NCBI GenBank assembly: GCA_009103225.1
Contig: RHPI01002048.1
Location: forward strand, 386,959-450,958
Reading direction: 5' to 3'
From: Chlorokybus atmophyticus
Taxonomy: Eukaryota > Streptophyta > Chlorokybophyceae > Chlorokybales > Chlorokybaceae
DNA: 64,000 nucleotides
Notes under the pieces: model-generated
Databases searched by the model: none
The model's input: only the letters and a program-made list of their open reading frames with translations
Told to the model about the DNA's origin: nothing
Program-made: the position numbers and the translations under genes
Part shown: one piece after another, positions 12,444 through 25,374 of the stretch
Layout of the letters: every line of letters starts with the position of its first letter
How positions within the stretch are numbered: the stretch's first letter is position 1

Positions 12444-15400
12444 GTAGCAGCTGAGACAAAGGCCGTCAGCATGTCCGGCAGCTTCGTGACAAATCCTTGT
12501 ACGGGAAGTAACGCCTCCTGCGCCTGCGCTCTGCCTGTTGTCGCCAGCAGCGTTAATGGCAGCTTCTTCCCGGCGTTCTGCGAGCCAGGCACTTACACCA
12601 ACTATTCGAATGGCGGGCTCTGCTGCCCACTCCCGCAGGTTGGGCCCCCCTGTGCATGCATGTCGATGTGAACAGTGCATGCCATTGCATGTGGCATGCG
12701 CCAACCATACTGCAAGTGGTGACATCGCCAGTCAGGATCTTGGCTCGCATATGGCAGCTGCAAATGTTACCGCTTAGTTGAGACAGTCAGGCGACATTTG
12801 AACTATGGTGCAATCTGCTGCCATTGCAGAAGTCATGTTATCGGCAGGATGTTGCCAAAGCAGATTAAGGTGTCAGGCCTTACTGCACTGAGTACTGTAG
12901 TGTGCGCAAAAGCAATGCACTCGCAAGTAGCTGCTACGAACCACGCTGTGTGCTGCGCTGATGTTACAGGTCGATTTGTAACAATTGTGCGCTACAGTGT
13001 GATGCGAATACCACTCCGTATGATACGCAATGAAGCGATTTTGTTACTATCTATCATAGGAAAAGGCATTTGTCCATGCCAGCGCACACAATAAAATGTG
13101 TTGCGCTGCTGCACATCGCTTCCTAACTTGTTCTGTAGGTCATGTGTGTGTGTACGCGGTCATAGGTTGGGACGAATGCTAGTGTTGCTGTGACAAAGAG
13201 GGTGACCGGACATGTCTTGATGCATGTGTTGGAGTGTACAGACGCACCTCTTGACATTTGGTGCACTGTACTTGCAGTTGGCATACACAACAGCAGGCGG
13301 ACACTACGAGTATCATCTTGACGTGCTTAATCCACAGCCACCACCATTGAATAGCAACATCGCCAGCTCAATCCAGGTAATGCCCAGCAAGTCCCGAGCT
13401 TCGCACTCCGTTGTGGCCTCCTTTTGTGCTAGTCGCTGTTTGCTGTTATGGTGCACAGTGACGGATGGACCTGATCTAACTCGATGAGTGCATTTGGCAG
13501 AATGCAGCTTTTTTAGTAACTGTGTTGCTGATTATCATATGGATGATTGGGTGTTGTTCCCTGAGATTCACTCCATTGGAAGGGCGTTGGTTCCGGATCA
13601 GGTTTGCCAAGGCAGCTCTCATTGTCTGTTCAAGCCATAGAGACCTCCATTGCATACACACGTGCGCATAGTTCCCCCCCCCTGAATGTATGCATTTCAC
13701 AGGTACATGCTTTCACGCTTGGATCGCCGTTTCTCAAAGCGGCATTGGATTGATGAGCAACGCGTGCAGGTAAACCGTGCGTCTGATCAGGAGGCCATAT
13801 GCATCGGCTGCCATGCATGCTTCTGACGAGGTGCTGCTGAACAACTTGGTTAGGTCAAGCGGAGAACTGAGCTTGGCGGAACCTACTCCATGGCTTCGTA
13901 CATATTCATTGTTGGCATTATTGGAGGCCTCGTTTTGGACCAGATTGTACAAACCAAGATTGTCACTGACCAGATCGAAGCTGCAGACCGAGATACGTTA
14001 CAACAGTTTGTTGTAGATTATTCCCTTAACATAACAGTCTATGGAGATATTATCCCGGAACAAGTGCAGCTGCTGGCCACCTTTGGAGATGGCCGAAATG
14101 ACACAGCCGAGTTCTTGAGCGCTGGCGTTCAATTCAGTGAGTAGTACTGACAGCCAACCAATGGTGAAGTTGAGGTAAGGCAAGGTACATACTAACAGCT
14201 CCTCACTGGCAGGCAGCGGTTTGTACAGTGGGCTGCTTGCGCTGAACTTCTCGTGCATAGGCTGCACCATTTTCTCTGATGTAAGCTACCTGTCCAGACG
14301 CGCTTCAGTTGAGGCATCAATGCTTTTAACAGTCTTGCATGCATGAGCTGACGCTGCTGGTGTGCAGTTGATTTTATTGGAGTACAACTTTACGGATGCT
14401 GCAGGGCGGCCCCCTGCTATGGTTGCAGGATACGATTACTCATATTGCACATCATCCACAACCTCTTCAAAGCAGACGTCTTGCTCAAGAGGCACGGTGT
14501 GTGGTTAGCTGATGGAAGCATGTACCTTGACTTTGTTTTACCTGCATTTGCAAGTGGTGCTATTTAGACCTGTGCTCTGGTCCAGTCATCTTCATGTGAT
14601 GATGTTGCAGATTCTTGCATCCTCAAATGGCACAAACCCGTCAAACTCGTCGCAGCTGCTGACCACTCTGAGTTCGTTCAGAGGTTTAGAACCCACGACC
14701 ATGAATCTCCGACAGGTGTGGCAAGTGTCACTAGCCGTCATTGCTGCTAGTTGGCCGTTTGTTGCTACCTCAGTCCTCACAAGCATGGCTCCCACTATGT
14801 GCAGGTCCCAGTCAAGTACAAGCTGGTTGGAGGCGAAGCAAAGCTCTTTCAAGTGCGCTACTCCACAACTGATTACGGGAATACTGTGGAGACGGTGCGT
14901 GCTGCATGCTGCTGTGATTGATTATCTTCACAATGCACCACACTGTGCAACAATGGCATGTGCCAGAAAAAACCGGGCGTTGTAATTGTCTGTTGCGTGC
15001 TTCTATGCACAACTGAATTGTCCGTCAACGTTATGGTCATGTGGTCCTTGTGTCACATGTTTGCATGACAACGCTGAAGCCATGCAGCACTGACTCATTG
15101 CATGTTTCATTGCAGCCGGCAGAGGTTCTAAGTGCAAGTGGTGTCTCACGCTTGATTGTCAACATTTTACCCTCTACAGACTGGGTGTTGACGCGGAAGA
15201 TTGTCTCCAAGTTTGGTAAGCGCGTTGAATTCAGCCCCCCCCACTGGCAATGAAATAATTGCTGTNNNNNNNNNNNNNNNNNNNNNNNNNNNNNNNNNNN
15301 NNNNNNNNNNNNNNNNNNNNNNNNNNNNNNNNNNNNNNNNNNNNNNNNNNNNNNNNCCCCCCCCCCCCCCCCCCCCCCCCCCTCTTCAGAAGTCACATTA

Positions 15401-16668
15401 TGTGCAAAAACAGCAAAAACAAGTTGCATCTTGTCTATGGCATCAGCTCAAGCGCTTTGCCATGGATAGAGCGACTCTCATTGAATTGTGTGCAGCGCCG
15501 CTGACATTCTTAGCTGCGGTGGGAGGCGTTTACAGTGTGAGCATGTCCCTCTTCAACTTTCTTCTCAAGCAGACAGAGCTGAGAGTGCGGTACTTCCGCT
15601 ACGATGACAAGCTGCTGAACAAACTCGAGAAGGGACGCCTTGCCTTGGAGAATTGGAAGAAAGTGTGTTATTCTGTACTTTGGTCAAACAATCAATCTGC
15701 ACAGCCTACCATGAGATGCCTGACCCTCTTGTGTGGCACAGCTTATCATTAAGCTCAATGAAGCCCAGGCGCTAAAGATGTCGCGCAACTTCCGAATAGA
15801 TGGGTCTCAAGTGCCAGATGCTTTACGGGCGATGATGAAACAGCGCCATCATCAGCGAGAGCTTGAGCGAGCGGAAGCGCTTCGGCACGGCCGACTGCAC
15901 ATCACAGGCGCTGTGGCTGTGAAGCCTGACTTCCTTAGTGCAGATCGCGCAACAGTGCACGCTGGTGAGCATCATAGCAGTCGTATTGTCTGCAAATCTT
16001 GTTCTGTGTACAATTGAAGCTCAGCTGTTCATGGCTAACTGACCTGCTTCTCTACAGGCGGGTTCCATGCACCCCATTTGCTGCATGCGCCTTTTGGAGC
16101 TGCTCATCACCACCCTCACCATGCGGAGGCGGCATCCTCGCAAGCAAAACTATCAAGAAAAATAACGGAAGGCGCCGAAGAAGGTCACGACGTGGAGATG
16201 GGCGTTGAAGTTACCAGCCAGGCAGCTCCACAGCTTGCTGGCAAGGCTGATTTAGAGGTGTCCAAACCGCGAAGTGCATTCCAGCGTATGCTGGAGTTTC
16301 TCCATGTACGAAGACGCCCACCCCCTGTTGATCAAGTAGCTGAGAATGGTACGGAGGTCACGCTAGTGGAGACCGCAGCACCAGCAGGCATCCCGCCACT
16401 GGAGCTCACACTTTCTGAAGACATGACTTCGGGCAGCGTGAGCAACATGATGTTTGAGATGCAGAGGATACTGGCAGGCACGCCGCCAGCTGTCACTGCC
16501 CAAGATGATGATGAGGATGAAGACGGTGAACTGTTCCAGCCCATCCAAGCTCCACAGACACGTGAGGACATGGTGGGTGTGCTGATGAACTTGCGCACGG
16601 AGCTGCAACAGACGCAGATTGTGCTGTCTGATGTTGTCTCGCGCTTCCGGCCACACTCAAACATGTAG
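12444..16668 (+). CDS. Unrecognised multi-pass membrane protein with Cys-rich lumenal N-terminus
   Basis: Thirteen exons keep phase: about 12444-12638, 13278-13376, 13501-13601, 13703-13769, 13854-14136, 14213-14280, 14368-14496, 14611-14715, 14805-14894, 15116-15215, about 15472-15662, 15742-15964 and 16058-16668. They give at least 740 residues; the first exon(s) upstream are not found. In order: a Cys-rich block (ASCACALPV, PGTYTNYSNGGLCC), then a membrane helix (FLVTVLLIIIWMIG). A basic loop and a second helix (ASYIFIVGIIGGLVL) follow. Next comes a long segment with several N-x-S/T sites, probably lumenal. A third helix (PLTFLAAVGGVYSVS) leads to a basic, Glu-rich and His-rich cytoplasmic tail ending in SRFRPHSNM. 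I do not recognise the family. The exon after the N gap was joined by phase, so an extra exon hidden in the gap is possible. Confidence 0.75.
15266..15356. other. Assembly gap (N) followed by poly-C
   Basis: There are 91 unknown bases, followed by a C run to 15382, inside an intron of the membrane protein gene. The true gap length is unknown. Confidence 0.95.
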
Positions 16669-18048
16669 TTCAAGGTGTTGGCGATTGTTGAAATCTACTG
16701 GTTTCTGCCCGAAAAGCTAACAGCCAGTAGTTGTAGATTGTGGTTCTTAGCGGCAACAAGATGTCACTGTTGTATGCAACGTTTGCATCATTGCTTTAGT
16801 AATGTATGACGTAGCCCGGCTAAAGCTGTTTGTGGAGGCAGCTTGATGTTGTACATGCAGCAGAACTACGCCAACAATTGCTGCTTGTTAGCTGATGCGT
16901 GTGGAATGATGAGTACTGAGGGGTGTCCACATGAATCAACCAGAAACAGAGTGATACGGAGTGTTACAAAGTCATGGCTATGAGATGTTCAATCCTTCTG
17001 GGGTAGTCAGAGGCGGGAGTGGTCTCAGTGGACCAGCACTACATGTGAGCCCCTACTGTATGTACACATGTACATGGCATGTGCAGTCCATAGTGTGCAG
17101 TTCATAGTGTCAGTTTGGCTGAGCCGTCAGTGTAGGTCAGCCCGTGAGTTTTGGCAAGCACTGCATCACACTTGTAACAACCATGCAATAACACATCTGT
17201 TTGCCTTAAGTTATGATTCAAAGATAACAAAGGATGCACAAATAGTATATAGACTCCCTACGCTCTGCAGGTGGTACCCCTCTGACTGCTGTTGCCTCCC
17301 CCACCCATGCCTGCCTGCTGGTGTTTGAGGGTCGTAGTTGCTTATGTCCTAGCTACCATAGCAGCTTTGCAACAGCTCGAGCTTGGCGCCCATGCAATAT
17401 ATGTGCATTGTGCGGTGTGTTGATGTGATTTTCATTGGGCCCCTGGACGAGTGAGTTGCTACTTTGCAACTCCTATGTATGCTCTATAGGCTTGTCTATA
17501 CCCCATGATGCAAGTGCCAGGCAGTAGCAAACACAGCAAGCAAGCGCACACACCGCAAGACCTTGTCAATAAGTCAGGTGAGGGGCAATGCAAGGCTATG
17601 TGCTCTATCTATGCATATGTATTAATATGTGTGAGGGCAATGGTGGCAGCAGCTCCCTTTGATGACGCGTGCTTGGTAGGTGACGTCTCAATCTGCATTG
17701 CTGCATGCTGTGCACGGTGAGTACAAAGCATGCAATGCGGTGATGATTGCATTCATCTTCTTGACTGTGCCATTTATGCACGGCGTGAATGCGATGCTTT
17801 TACACACCTGCAAGGGTGTGCCACAGCTAACGACTTCCAAACAGCAGCAGCCATGCGCAAGCTGTCGTGGTCGCCTTCGCGTATACTCTTGCACAATCGC
17901 CTCTCAAGCACTGAGGCCTAGGCCTCTAACTGCATGCGTGCATAGATGTTGTTGTGCAAAGGACGTGCTGAACATGTACACTGTATGCTGTCTTGACAGG
18001 GAACTGCACTGCGACCATATCAACTGTTTTTCGGCGGCGGCGGGGAGT
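16669..18048. other. Intergenic region, 5' flank of the ABC transporter gene
   Basis: I see no supported exon. An open frame enters the ABC gene from 17680, but its upstream part has no recognisable protein and contains splice-like sequence, so it was not used as coding. Confidence 0.5.
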
Positions 18049-21000
18049 ATGGCCAGCGAGCAGACGCCCTTGCTCGCCGCCGCCGTCCCCGCCGTCGTGT
18101 ACAGGACGTATGGTAGCCACGGGGACGTCCACCGCATTGAAGTGGCTGAGTGTGACAGCAACCACGACAAGGACGAGGACGAGGAGGAGGAGGTGAACGA
18201 GGAGGAGGCGGCGGTGGTGGTAAAGGACCAACAGGAACCCGTGGAGCAACGCCACGATGAAGCAACTTCCCGCAGCTTGTTTTGCGCGGCGCCGCTACTG
18301 TGGCGCCACGCCAGCTGTCGCTTTGTAGCCCTGCTGCTCGCCGTCGCCGTAGCTCAGGCAAGGAGCATGCTTGCACATGAGCAATGCATGCGCTGCGTCC
18401 ATCGGCTAGGAACTGGAGATGCACCTGATTGTCCTTTTCTCAACTGAATCCCGTTTTGACTCGTCAGGTGTTGATTATATCTTACGTGGGCACAATCGCC
18501 GGCTCCTTCTACAAGGCGCTTGTTGACCAAGACAAGCAGGTCAGTGTGAGCATTGTGATTACCAATATTGATTGCTATGACTGAGCTTAACACAATGGTG
18601 CATGTAACTACCATTGAAAACACGTCCATGTATGCAATGCCAGTGGTGCGAGTCCTGCTGTGCTGATAGCAAACACAGTGTTCGTGACCAACAAGCAACT
18701 TCCGCAGTTGTTTTTATGGACACTGGCTAGCTGCGCTTTGTGGTATCCGCTTGTGGCAGTAACAGCAGCAGCCCAGGTGAGCAGCACGCAATGCCTGCAT
18801 GGGTTACACTTCATGCAAAAGCACAACAGTCCTCCCATTGCTCGAGCCAGCTAGCTGTGGGCAATTGCCATAGAGACACATAGCTGATCTATCACCATGT
18901 ACAGGTGTATGTCAAGGGAAACCTTGCATTGCACTGGCGCATAGCTCTCACGCAGCTCGCCCATGAGCTGATCATGCATGACCGCATGTTCTTTACACTT
19001 GCACACGATGATGTTCTCGACAACCCTGATCAGCGCATTGCTGATGACATCAACAAGTTGTGCCTCACGTCAGCTGGTAAGCAGTCCTTTACCCATTGCT
19101 GTCCCACCGCGGTGATGTTGTTGCATGGGCTAACGCACGTGCACTTACTGCAGATGTGCTGGCGATAGCTGCACCACTGCCATTGATGATTGTTTACTAC
19201 ACAATCTTGGTACATAGGATTGTTGGTTTGGGCGGCACAGCCGCCGTGTATTGTTTCTTTGCGCTCAGCTGCGTCGTCAACCGCCTGTTGGTGGCACCAG
19301 TTGCAGCTTTGGTGTTTCAGCAAGAACAGTGTGAAGGAGACTTTCGCACAAAGCACATGAGGTTTGATGCCAGACTTGTATGCTTTCATGCTAGGGCAGC
19401 ATTATTGTTCAGCAACTCATTCCATTGCTTGTGCTACGCCATCCGTTATGAAACGCCAAGCTGAGTTTGAATTGGATGTTGATATACGCCTTGTCTTGGT
19501 AAGCTCTAACCATCCCTCATCTACCTCAGGTTACGGGCGCATGCTGATGAGATAGCTCTGGCGAAGGGCTCGCACACAGAGCAGTGCGCTTTGCAGCAGG
19601 GGTTTTCGTTGCTGGCGCAGTGTCAGAAGCGTGTGGTGACATCACACGCAGCTCTTGCGTTAGCCATGAAGTTCTTTGACTACTCAGGTATGGCATGCGT
19701 CATCAACCGTTAACTGCGCAACTGGCAAGTGAGTCGTACAGGACTCGCAAGTTGAATGTATGCAGGAGCTGCGCTTAATTACATCGTCATGGCTGTTCCT
19801 GTTTTTGGAGGTGCCTTTGCTGCAGATGTTGGCAAGGGCGAGTTGGCGCGTCTCATCAGCATCTCCTCCTTTGCCGTTTTGCAGCTGGTATACAGGTATG
19901 CTGTTTGAGTGTCGTGCATGTTTACATGGCATCAGACTCTGTTGCAACGCACAGTTTCTCAGTGTACACATGTGCGTAATACAAGTCCGTTACTCAGCTC
20001 AAGGCAGTACAGGACTTGCAGTGTGTCTCCTGTTGCGAGAGAATTTGCCCAAGTATAGAAAACCTCATCGTTACAAATAGAAAGAAGGCCTTGTTGCCTG
20101 CATTCTGCTGCTTCAGTGTGTGGGTGGGGTTTGAGAGCGTCAGGGAAATGTTACGCCAAAACCACCATGACACTATCACCAACAACAATGAGACCACAGA
20201 CACTTGGTGATAGTGTCGTCGCGCTATGTGCAGCTTTACTAGGTTCAATGACTTGTCAGCAAAAGTAGCCGATGCTGCGGCGTATGGTGCGCGCGTGACG
20301 CAGCTCTTTGCCAACATCACGCCTGGCCTAAAGCAGCAAATGACGCCGCAACAGCGCACCACGCACCAAACTGTCACCAGCAGCCCAGGCGCAACGCTCA
20401 TGCCGCCAACCCAACTGTTGTGCTTCTTTGATAATGCGGAACCCAGGGTTGTGGAGTTTTCCATCCATCGCCCGCCTCCACTTTTGCTCGATGGCATCAC
20501 AGCCTTGTGCACTGGTGTCGATGTTAGCAATATTCTTGCGGTGCCAACCTTCCAACCCGCTGCACTGGACTTGTGTTCTGGTAAGCATGCCGATAGCAAA
20601 CTATCATAGGTATGGTTTGAAGTTGCATACGTCTTCATGGTCTTGTTTGTTTGTTTGAACGAGGACCTGAGGTTGTTTGCTGCAGATGCCATGGAGGTGA
20701 AGGCAGAGATGAATCGCTTGTTGTCGCAGTTCATAGTATGGCAGGAACCTATCTGCAAAGCACTTGCAGAGAAAGGCTTCTGGGCATCAGGCGTCAACCC
20801 TGAGACGGGTGGCTTGTTGGGTGCCGATCATGCTGACGTGCGTGCCGCTCATTACAGCGAAGTGCGTGCAGGCCAGTTCATGCTCGGTTATGCCGCCAAG
20901 ATGTGTGGCCGATGTCCCGTTCTGATCCACCCAAAATATGGCACAGCCGTGTATCCAGCAACGCTGCTGACCGACGCGCCGCTCAACACCCTTCTTGATG

Positions 21001-22003
21001 TCATATGCACATCCAGTGTAGCTCATCTCAGCAGCAAAGGCTGCATGCCTGGCATGCAGCGCATACAACCGCAAGTGATGCTGGCGAACGTTTCATTATC
21101 AACTCCGGCCGGAGTGCTGCTTATCGAGATGTTGAGTCTCAGACTGTGCGGCGGTGACAGGTTGCTTATCACCGGGCCTAGCGGGTGCGGAAAGTCCTCA
21201 CTTATCAAGGCTATTGCAGGGTTGTGGCAACTGCAAGCAGGTGCACTTTGTGTGGCCTATTGGTTCGCACCACTCGGCAATTTGCTGTGGTTATGCACGA
21301 ACTCGCAGAGTACAATAACATGGCAACGTCATTGTGATGTCCTCATGACAGGTTATATATCAGTGTTCCCGAGCCAAGATGCATTCATGGCGCTTTCGCA
21401 GAGGCCTCTGATGGCGCCAGCAGGCGGCCTTGCTGCGCAGCTTACTTATCCGTCCATGCCAAACCTCAACAGCTGCAAGGTCCTGAGGCTGCAAGAGCTG
21501 CTTCACCTCGTTGACCTGGATCATCTCCTCCTACGCTGTCGAGGGGACTGGGAGGTAAGTTGCAAGTACTTGCATGCCACAACATGTGCATGAAGAGGGT
21601 GGGTACATGACTGGGACACTGATGGATTTGCCTGCATTGGCAGGCGGAAATGGATTGGCAAAGTGACTTGTCGGAAGGGGAGAAGCAGCGCATTGCTATT
21701 GCCAGGGTGTTGTGTCATAGACCGCCGATTGTCATGCTTGATGAGGCAACATCTGCACTCCCACCAGACTGTGAGGTATGTGAGGCATGCCATGAAGCTG
21801 TTGTTGCTGCATTGCAGTACGCGTCATCAATTGGTTGTGCGCAGGACCGCATGTACACACTGATCACCAGTTGCTGTCAACTGGTGATATCCGCGTCTCA
21901 TCACATGACGCTGGCAAAGTTCCACACAGCGCAGCTGTTGCTGGGCGTGCAGCCTGGCGGAGGTTGGCGATTGCAACACTTGAATACATTGGCTGGTCAA
22001 TAA
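18049..22003 (+). CDS. ABC half-transporter, subfamily D (ABCD4-like)
   Basis: Twelve exons (18049-18357, 18468-18543, 18679-18776, 18905-19076, 19154-19361, 19530-19687, 19766-19895, 20234-20580, 20686-21240, 21352-21554, 21644-21775, 21845-22003) sum to 848 residues with all phases matching. A very acidic N-terminus of about 100 residues precedes the membrane domain. That domain carries the ABCD EAA-like motif NPDQRIADDINKLC and the following EGDFRTKHM. The nucleotide-binding domain has Walker A GPSGCGKSS (about residue 662), signature LSEGEKQRIAIAR (about 761), Walker B PIVMLDEATSAL and a switch histidine in SASHHMTLAKFH. ABCD proteins dimerise and export acyl-CoA or cobalamin across peroxisomal or lysosomal membranes; the substrate here cannot be told. 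Intron 1 uses a GC donor (CAG|gcaagg). The exon 2 donor was chosen to keep phase, so a few residues there are uncertain. Confidence 0.92.
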
Positions 22004-23942
22004 GGCGGACACAAGGTTGCAAGGGTGCACAGTCAGTCTCCGCTTTCAGTCACGTGGCCATGCAGCGGTGTATGCAAAGCCTGGTGACGCGTGGCAAGGT
22101 AACATTTGTCTGCATGAAGTACACACCAGTCGGTTTTGATAATCGCCAGAGTTGGCCCAGTCAGCAGACTTGGTGCGAGGCTTTCTGGACTGTATGCAGG
22201 GAGCATCTACCGTCTTGCGTTCTAAATGCAGCAAGGGATGCCACAAGCAAGCAAGGAAGCAAGGCGCAAAGCTGCGCAAGAGCAGCGTGGCTGTGTGCAT
22301 TGAGGAGCGAGACAACTGGCGTCATGCAATGTGGCACGGTGCTATGTCATTGCGAGACATGCTGATTGCCACCGACCGTGCCGGTTTGCAATCCGCCTGT
22401 TTGCCAGAATAAAGTCGCAGACGGGTATTCTATTGGCTAATTGAAGGGTTGCAAGTTCGTTTTGGCATTTGCTGCAATCGCAGCTTCCGGCTTCAACTGA
22501 TAGGGTTGCATGGTCAATCCGCTTTGATGATGCTTGCGCATGTAAACAACATCAAGCCTCTTGATGTAAAACAGGGGAAGGCTGTGTGTTGAAGTGTCCA
22601 GTATTTTTTTACTTGACATTGACACTTCGAAGCAAAATTGTGATAATGCCCCCCCGCCCTCTCGGCTTAATCTGGTAGGGTTACATAAACAACCAATCCA
22701 CTTGATATCATGCTTGCGCAGGTAATTAGTTAATACAAAGCCCTTGGATGTATAAGAGGTGAGGGTAGTGAATAAAATTGCCTATTGGTTTTTCCAAAAA
22801 ATCACACAATCATTATGTAGCATACATGATATGATATTGCCCCCACCCTCCCCTAAACGCATGTATAGCATATAAGTCACATTTCATACATGCTCACACG
22901 CCGTGCACATACATGTATGCATAAAGTGAGGTGACTATGGTTATTGGTAGCAAAACTCATCAACGCAAGCTTTTTTTTCATAAGATCAAAAAGCGGCATC
23001 AATAGAACAAATACAATAAACCCCTTTGGGATGGCATGCGTAACTTTGATTGAGATGATAAAGGGCAATTCTTTTTCATATTCCATTTATAGATTTTCTC
23101 ATTACAAGCGTGTTATCATGCTTAATTAGTTGGCAGGGCTTTTATATATAGACATTACATTACAAAGTAAAAAACCGCATACAAGTAGAATACAACAACC
23201 CTAAATGCAATCGTCAGATTGACTTAAGTATATGTTGAAGTAAAATTGTAATACTTGCAAGCACAGCTTGCCTATCAGCTAAAGTATGCTTGATCTCTAT
23301 TCAGCACCGATTGCAAGAGCTCTTATTGCAGAGCCATCATAAAGCCAATGTAACGTAATGCACTGAGCGGCTTAATGGTTGTGGACTAGATTGGGGGCTT
23401 TACAAGAGTCAGGTAGGGGGGTTGCTAGGCCTGGTCTAGCCCCTCTCCACCCAAGCGCTCCACCCAAGCGTGAACATGCGACGCACATGAGTCACGTCGC
23501 ACGATGGCTTTATTGGAGATCACCGATTGGTCAAAAACACCAGGAGACATCGACAAACGGATATCCGTCCCCTTTCTTCCCAACCGTAACAGCGGTCCGC
23601 GGCGAATACCCAACCGCCCGATACGGTCGTATCTCGCGCAAGTAGGCTACAGGCTGTAGCCCTAGACATTTACCAGGTCTAGGCCATGCCGGCGGTTCGC
23701 ACCCTGCTTGGCTGTACCTTGCCGCGAAGGGGCAGCACTGAGAGCCTGATTCGTTGGGTCTGGACCAGGACATGCGTAACAAGATTCTGCCGCGGGCGAA
23801 AGGCGTAATCGGAGCCGCCAGCTGGCACTCTCCTCCAACACAAGAGTCAAACGCGATATCTCAGCATTACTTTACACTTGGCCAAATTGGGCAAGAAAAA
23901 TCAAGCGCATCCTGCTCCTGCTCCTGCTCCTGCTCCTTGACC
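22004..23942. other. AT-rich intergenic region
   Basis: No supported gene. Two similar blocks at about 22494-22655 and 22665-22850 share a dispersed pattern (a gggtt start, a copy of atgcttgcgca, a run leading to gccccc) and look like an old degenerate tandem duplication. 23395-23850 is GC-richer and unassigned. Confidence 0.5.
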
Positions 23943-25374
23943 ATGGCGGCGGCGGCGGCAGCAGCGGCAGGGGTCGTGTCATTGCCAGTCACCGGGCCGG
24001 CGTCTTTGTCGCCGTTGCCGTGCGGTAAGGGCAGGTTGGGCGGCAGCGCTCAGAGAGGCGGAGCAGCCCTCCTCCTCCCTGCCAGCATCCGTGCTGGGGA
24101 GAGGGTTGTCCTGAGGCACCGCCGCAGCCGCAGTACACAGGTGAGTTGTTACTGTGTTGCATTCAAGGAGCCGACAGGGTTGGAGGCCAACGTTTGTAAC
24201 CCAGCGCTTCAGACTGAGAGTTGGTTCACCTTCTCATTGTGCTCTGCAGGGCGCTGTGGCGACGCTGGCGACCGAGCTGGGCAGGTCAGAAGAGGGCGGC
24301 GACAGCAGCAGTAGAGCAGCGTCTTCAAGCCGACGTGGCAGCAGCACCGCCTCTTCCTCCTCCTCCTCCTCCTCCTCGTCGTCATCTACTGGTTGGGACC
24401 TCACGTACTTGTACGACGGCAGCTGCTCCCTCTGCACAGGCCTGGTAAGCACAGCCGTGGTAGCGCTGCAGTCAGCCACACCAACTCCAACCAAATGGTT
24501 GCCACGTGTGCATTTGGCCCACATGTGTGTGTGTTCTCGCAGGTGTCTATGCTGCGTGGGCGACGGGGCAGTAACAGGATACGTTTCGTGGATGTGGCGT
24601 CCAGCACGTACGATGTGGAAGGCGCGGGCTGCGGCATCTCTCGCGGCGAGGCCATGACCACCATACACGCTGTTAGCTCCCATGGAGAGGTCTTCACCGG
24701 CGTGGAGGTGAGACAATGCCTGCTTGTTGATCTCCGCTATTGATCGATCTTAGACAAGCAGTTAGCACCCAGCAGCTGACAGTCCCAAATGCAGTGTCTC
24801 TTTTTGCTACTTGTGTGTGTGTGTGTGTCTTGTCGTGGGATGTGTCATCCAGCATGAAGCTCACCTCCGTCGCTGTCCTGGCAGGCCCTGGAAGCCCTGT
24901 ACTCAACGGTCGGCTTGGGTTGGGTGTTTCGGCTGGCGCATGTCCCAATCTTCTCACACGCAGCCAAAGCTGCCTATACTTTTGTAGCTGCGCACCGCAT
25001 CCAGGCTGGGAGGGCCTTTGATGCCGTCCACGCTATCGCACGTGTTGCAAAGGTGGGTGTACATGTGTGCGTGCGCCTGAGAGTGCACATGGGCGCGTGT
25101 GATGTCATATGTATGCGCACGTCAGTGACTGCATGTGCATGTGCGTGCGCACGCATCCGAGAATATATACACGCACGAACGTATGCCATTGCATGCGATA
25201 CATTGCATTAGACACAGTACTGCGCCGCTTTAACACACATTGACTCTCATCTGATGAGCATGGCATGCCATTACACAGGAGCATGAAGATGATGGTCCTG
25301 TATGCACACTGGCACCCGATTCGCCATGCCGGCTGTCGTACATTGAAGACAAGGATGCGCCATATGCTAGCTAA
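23943..25374 (+). CDS. DCC-family (DUF393) putative thiol-disulfide protein, likely plastid-targeted
   Basis: Five exons (23943-24140, 24250-24444, 24543-24707, 24885-25052, 25279-25374) join in phase to 273 residues. After an Ala-, Arg- and Ser-rich leader (about 110 residues, including a run of 12 serines) comes TYLYDGSCSLCTGLVSML, the family-defining DxxCxxC motif. It is followed by RFVDVASSTYD, the ALxALYxTVGLGW segment and FRLAHVPIF typical of DCC proteins. The fold resembles a thioredoxin. The family is named for a predicted disulfide function, but no reaction is established. The basic, hydroxylated leader without acidic residues resembles a chloroplast transit peptide, and plant homologues are organellar. 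The exact substrate is unknown. Confidence 0.88.

Noticed and set aside
17680-18048. Upstream extension of the ABC transporter
   Set aside because: The open frame continues upstream by chance; sequence there has no ABCD similarity, and the ATG at 18049 starts a plausible N-terminus.
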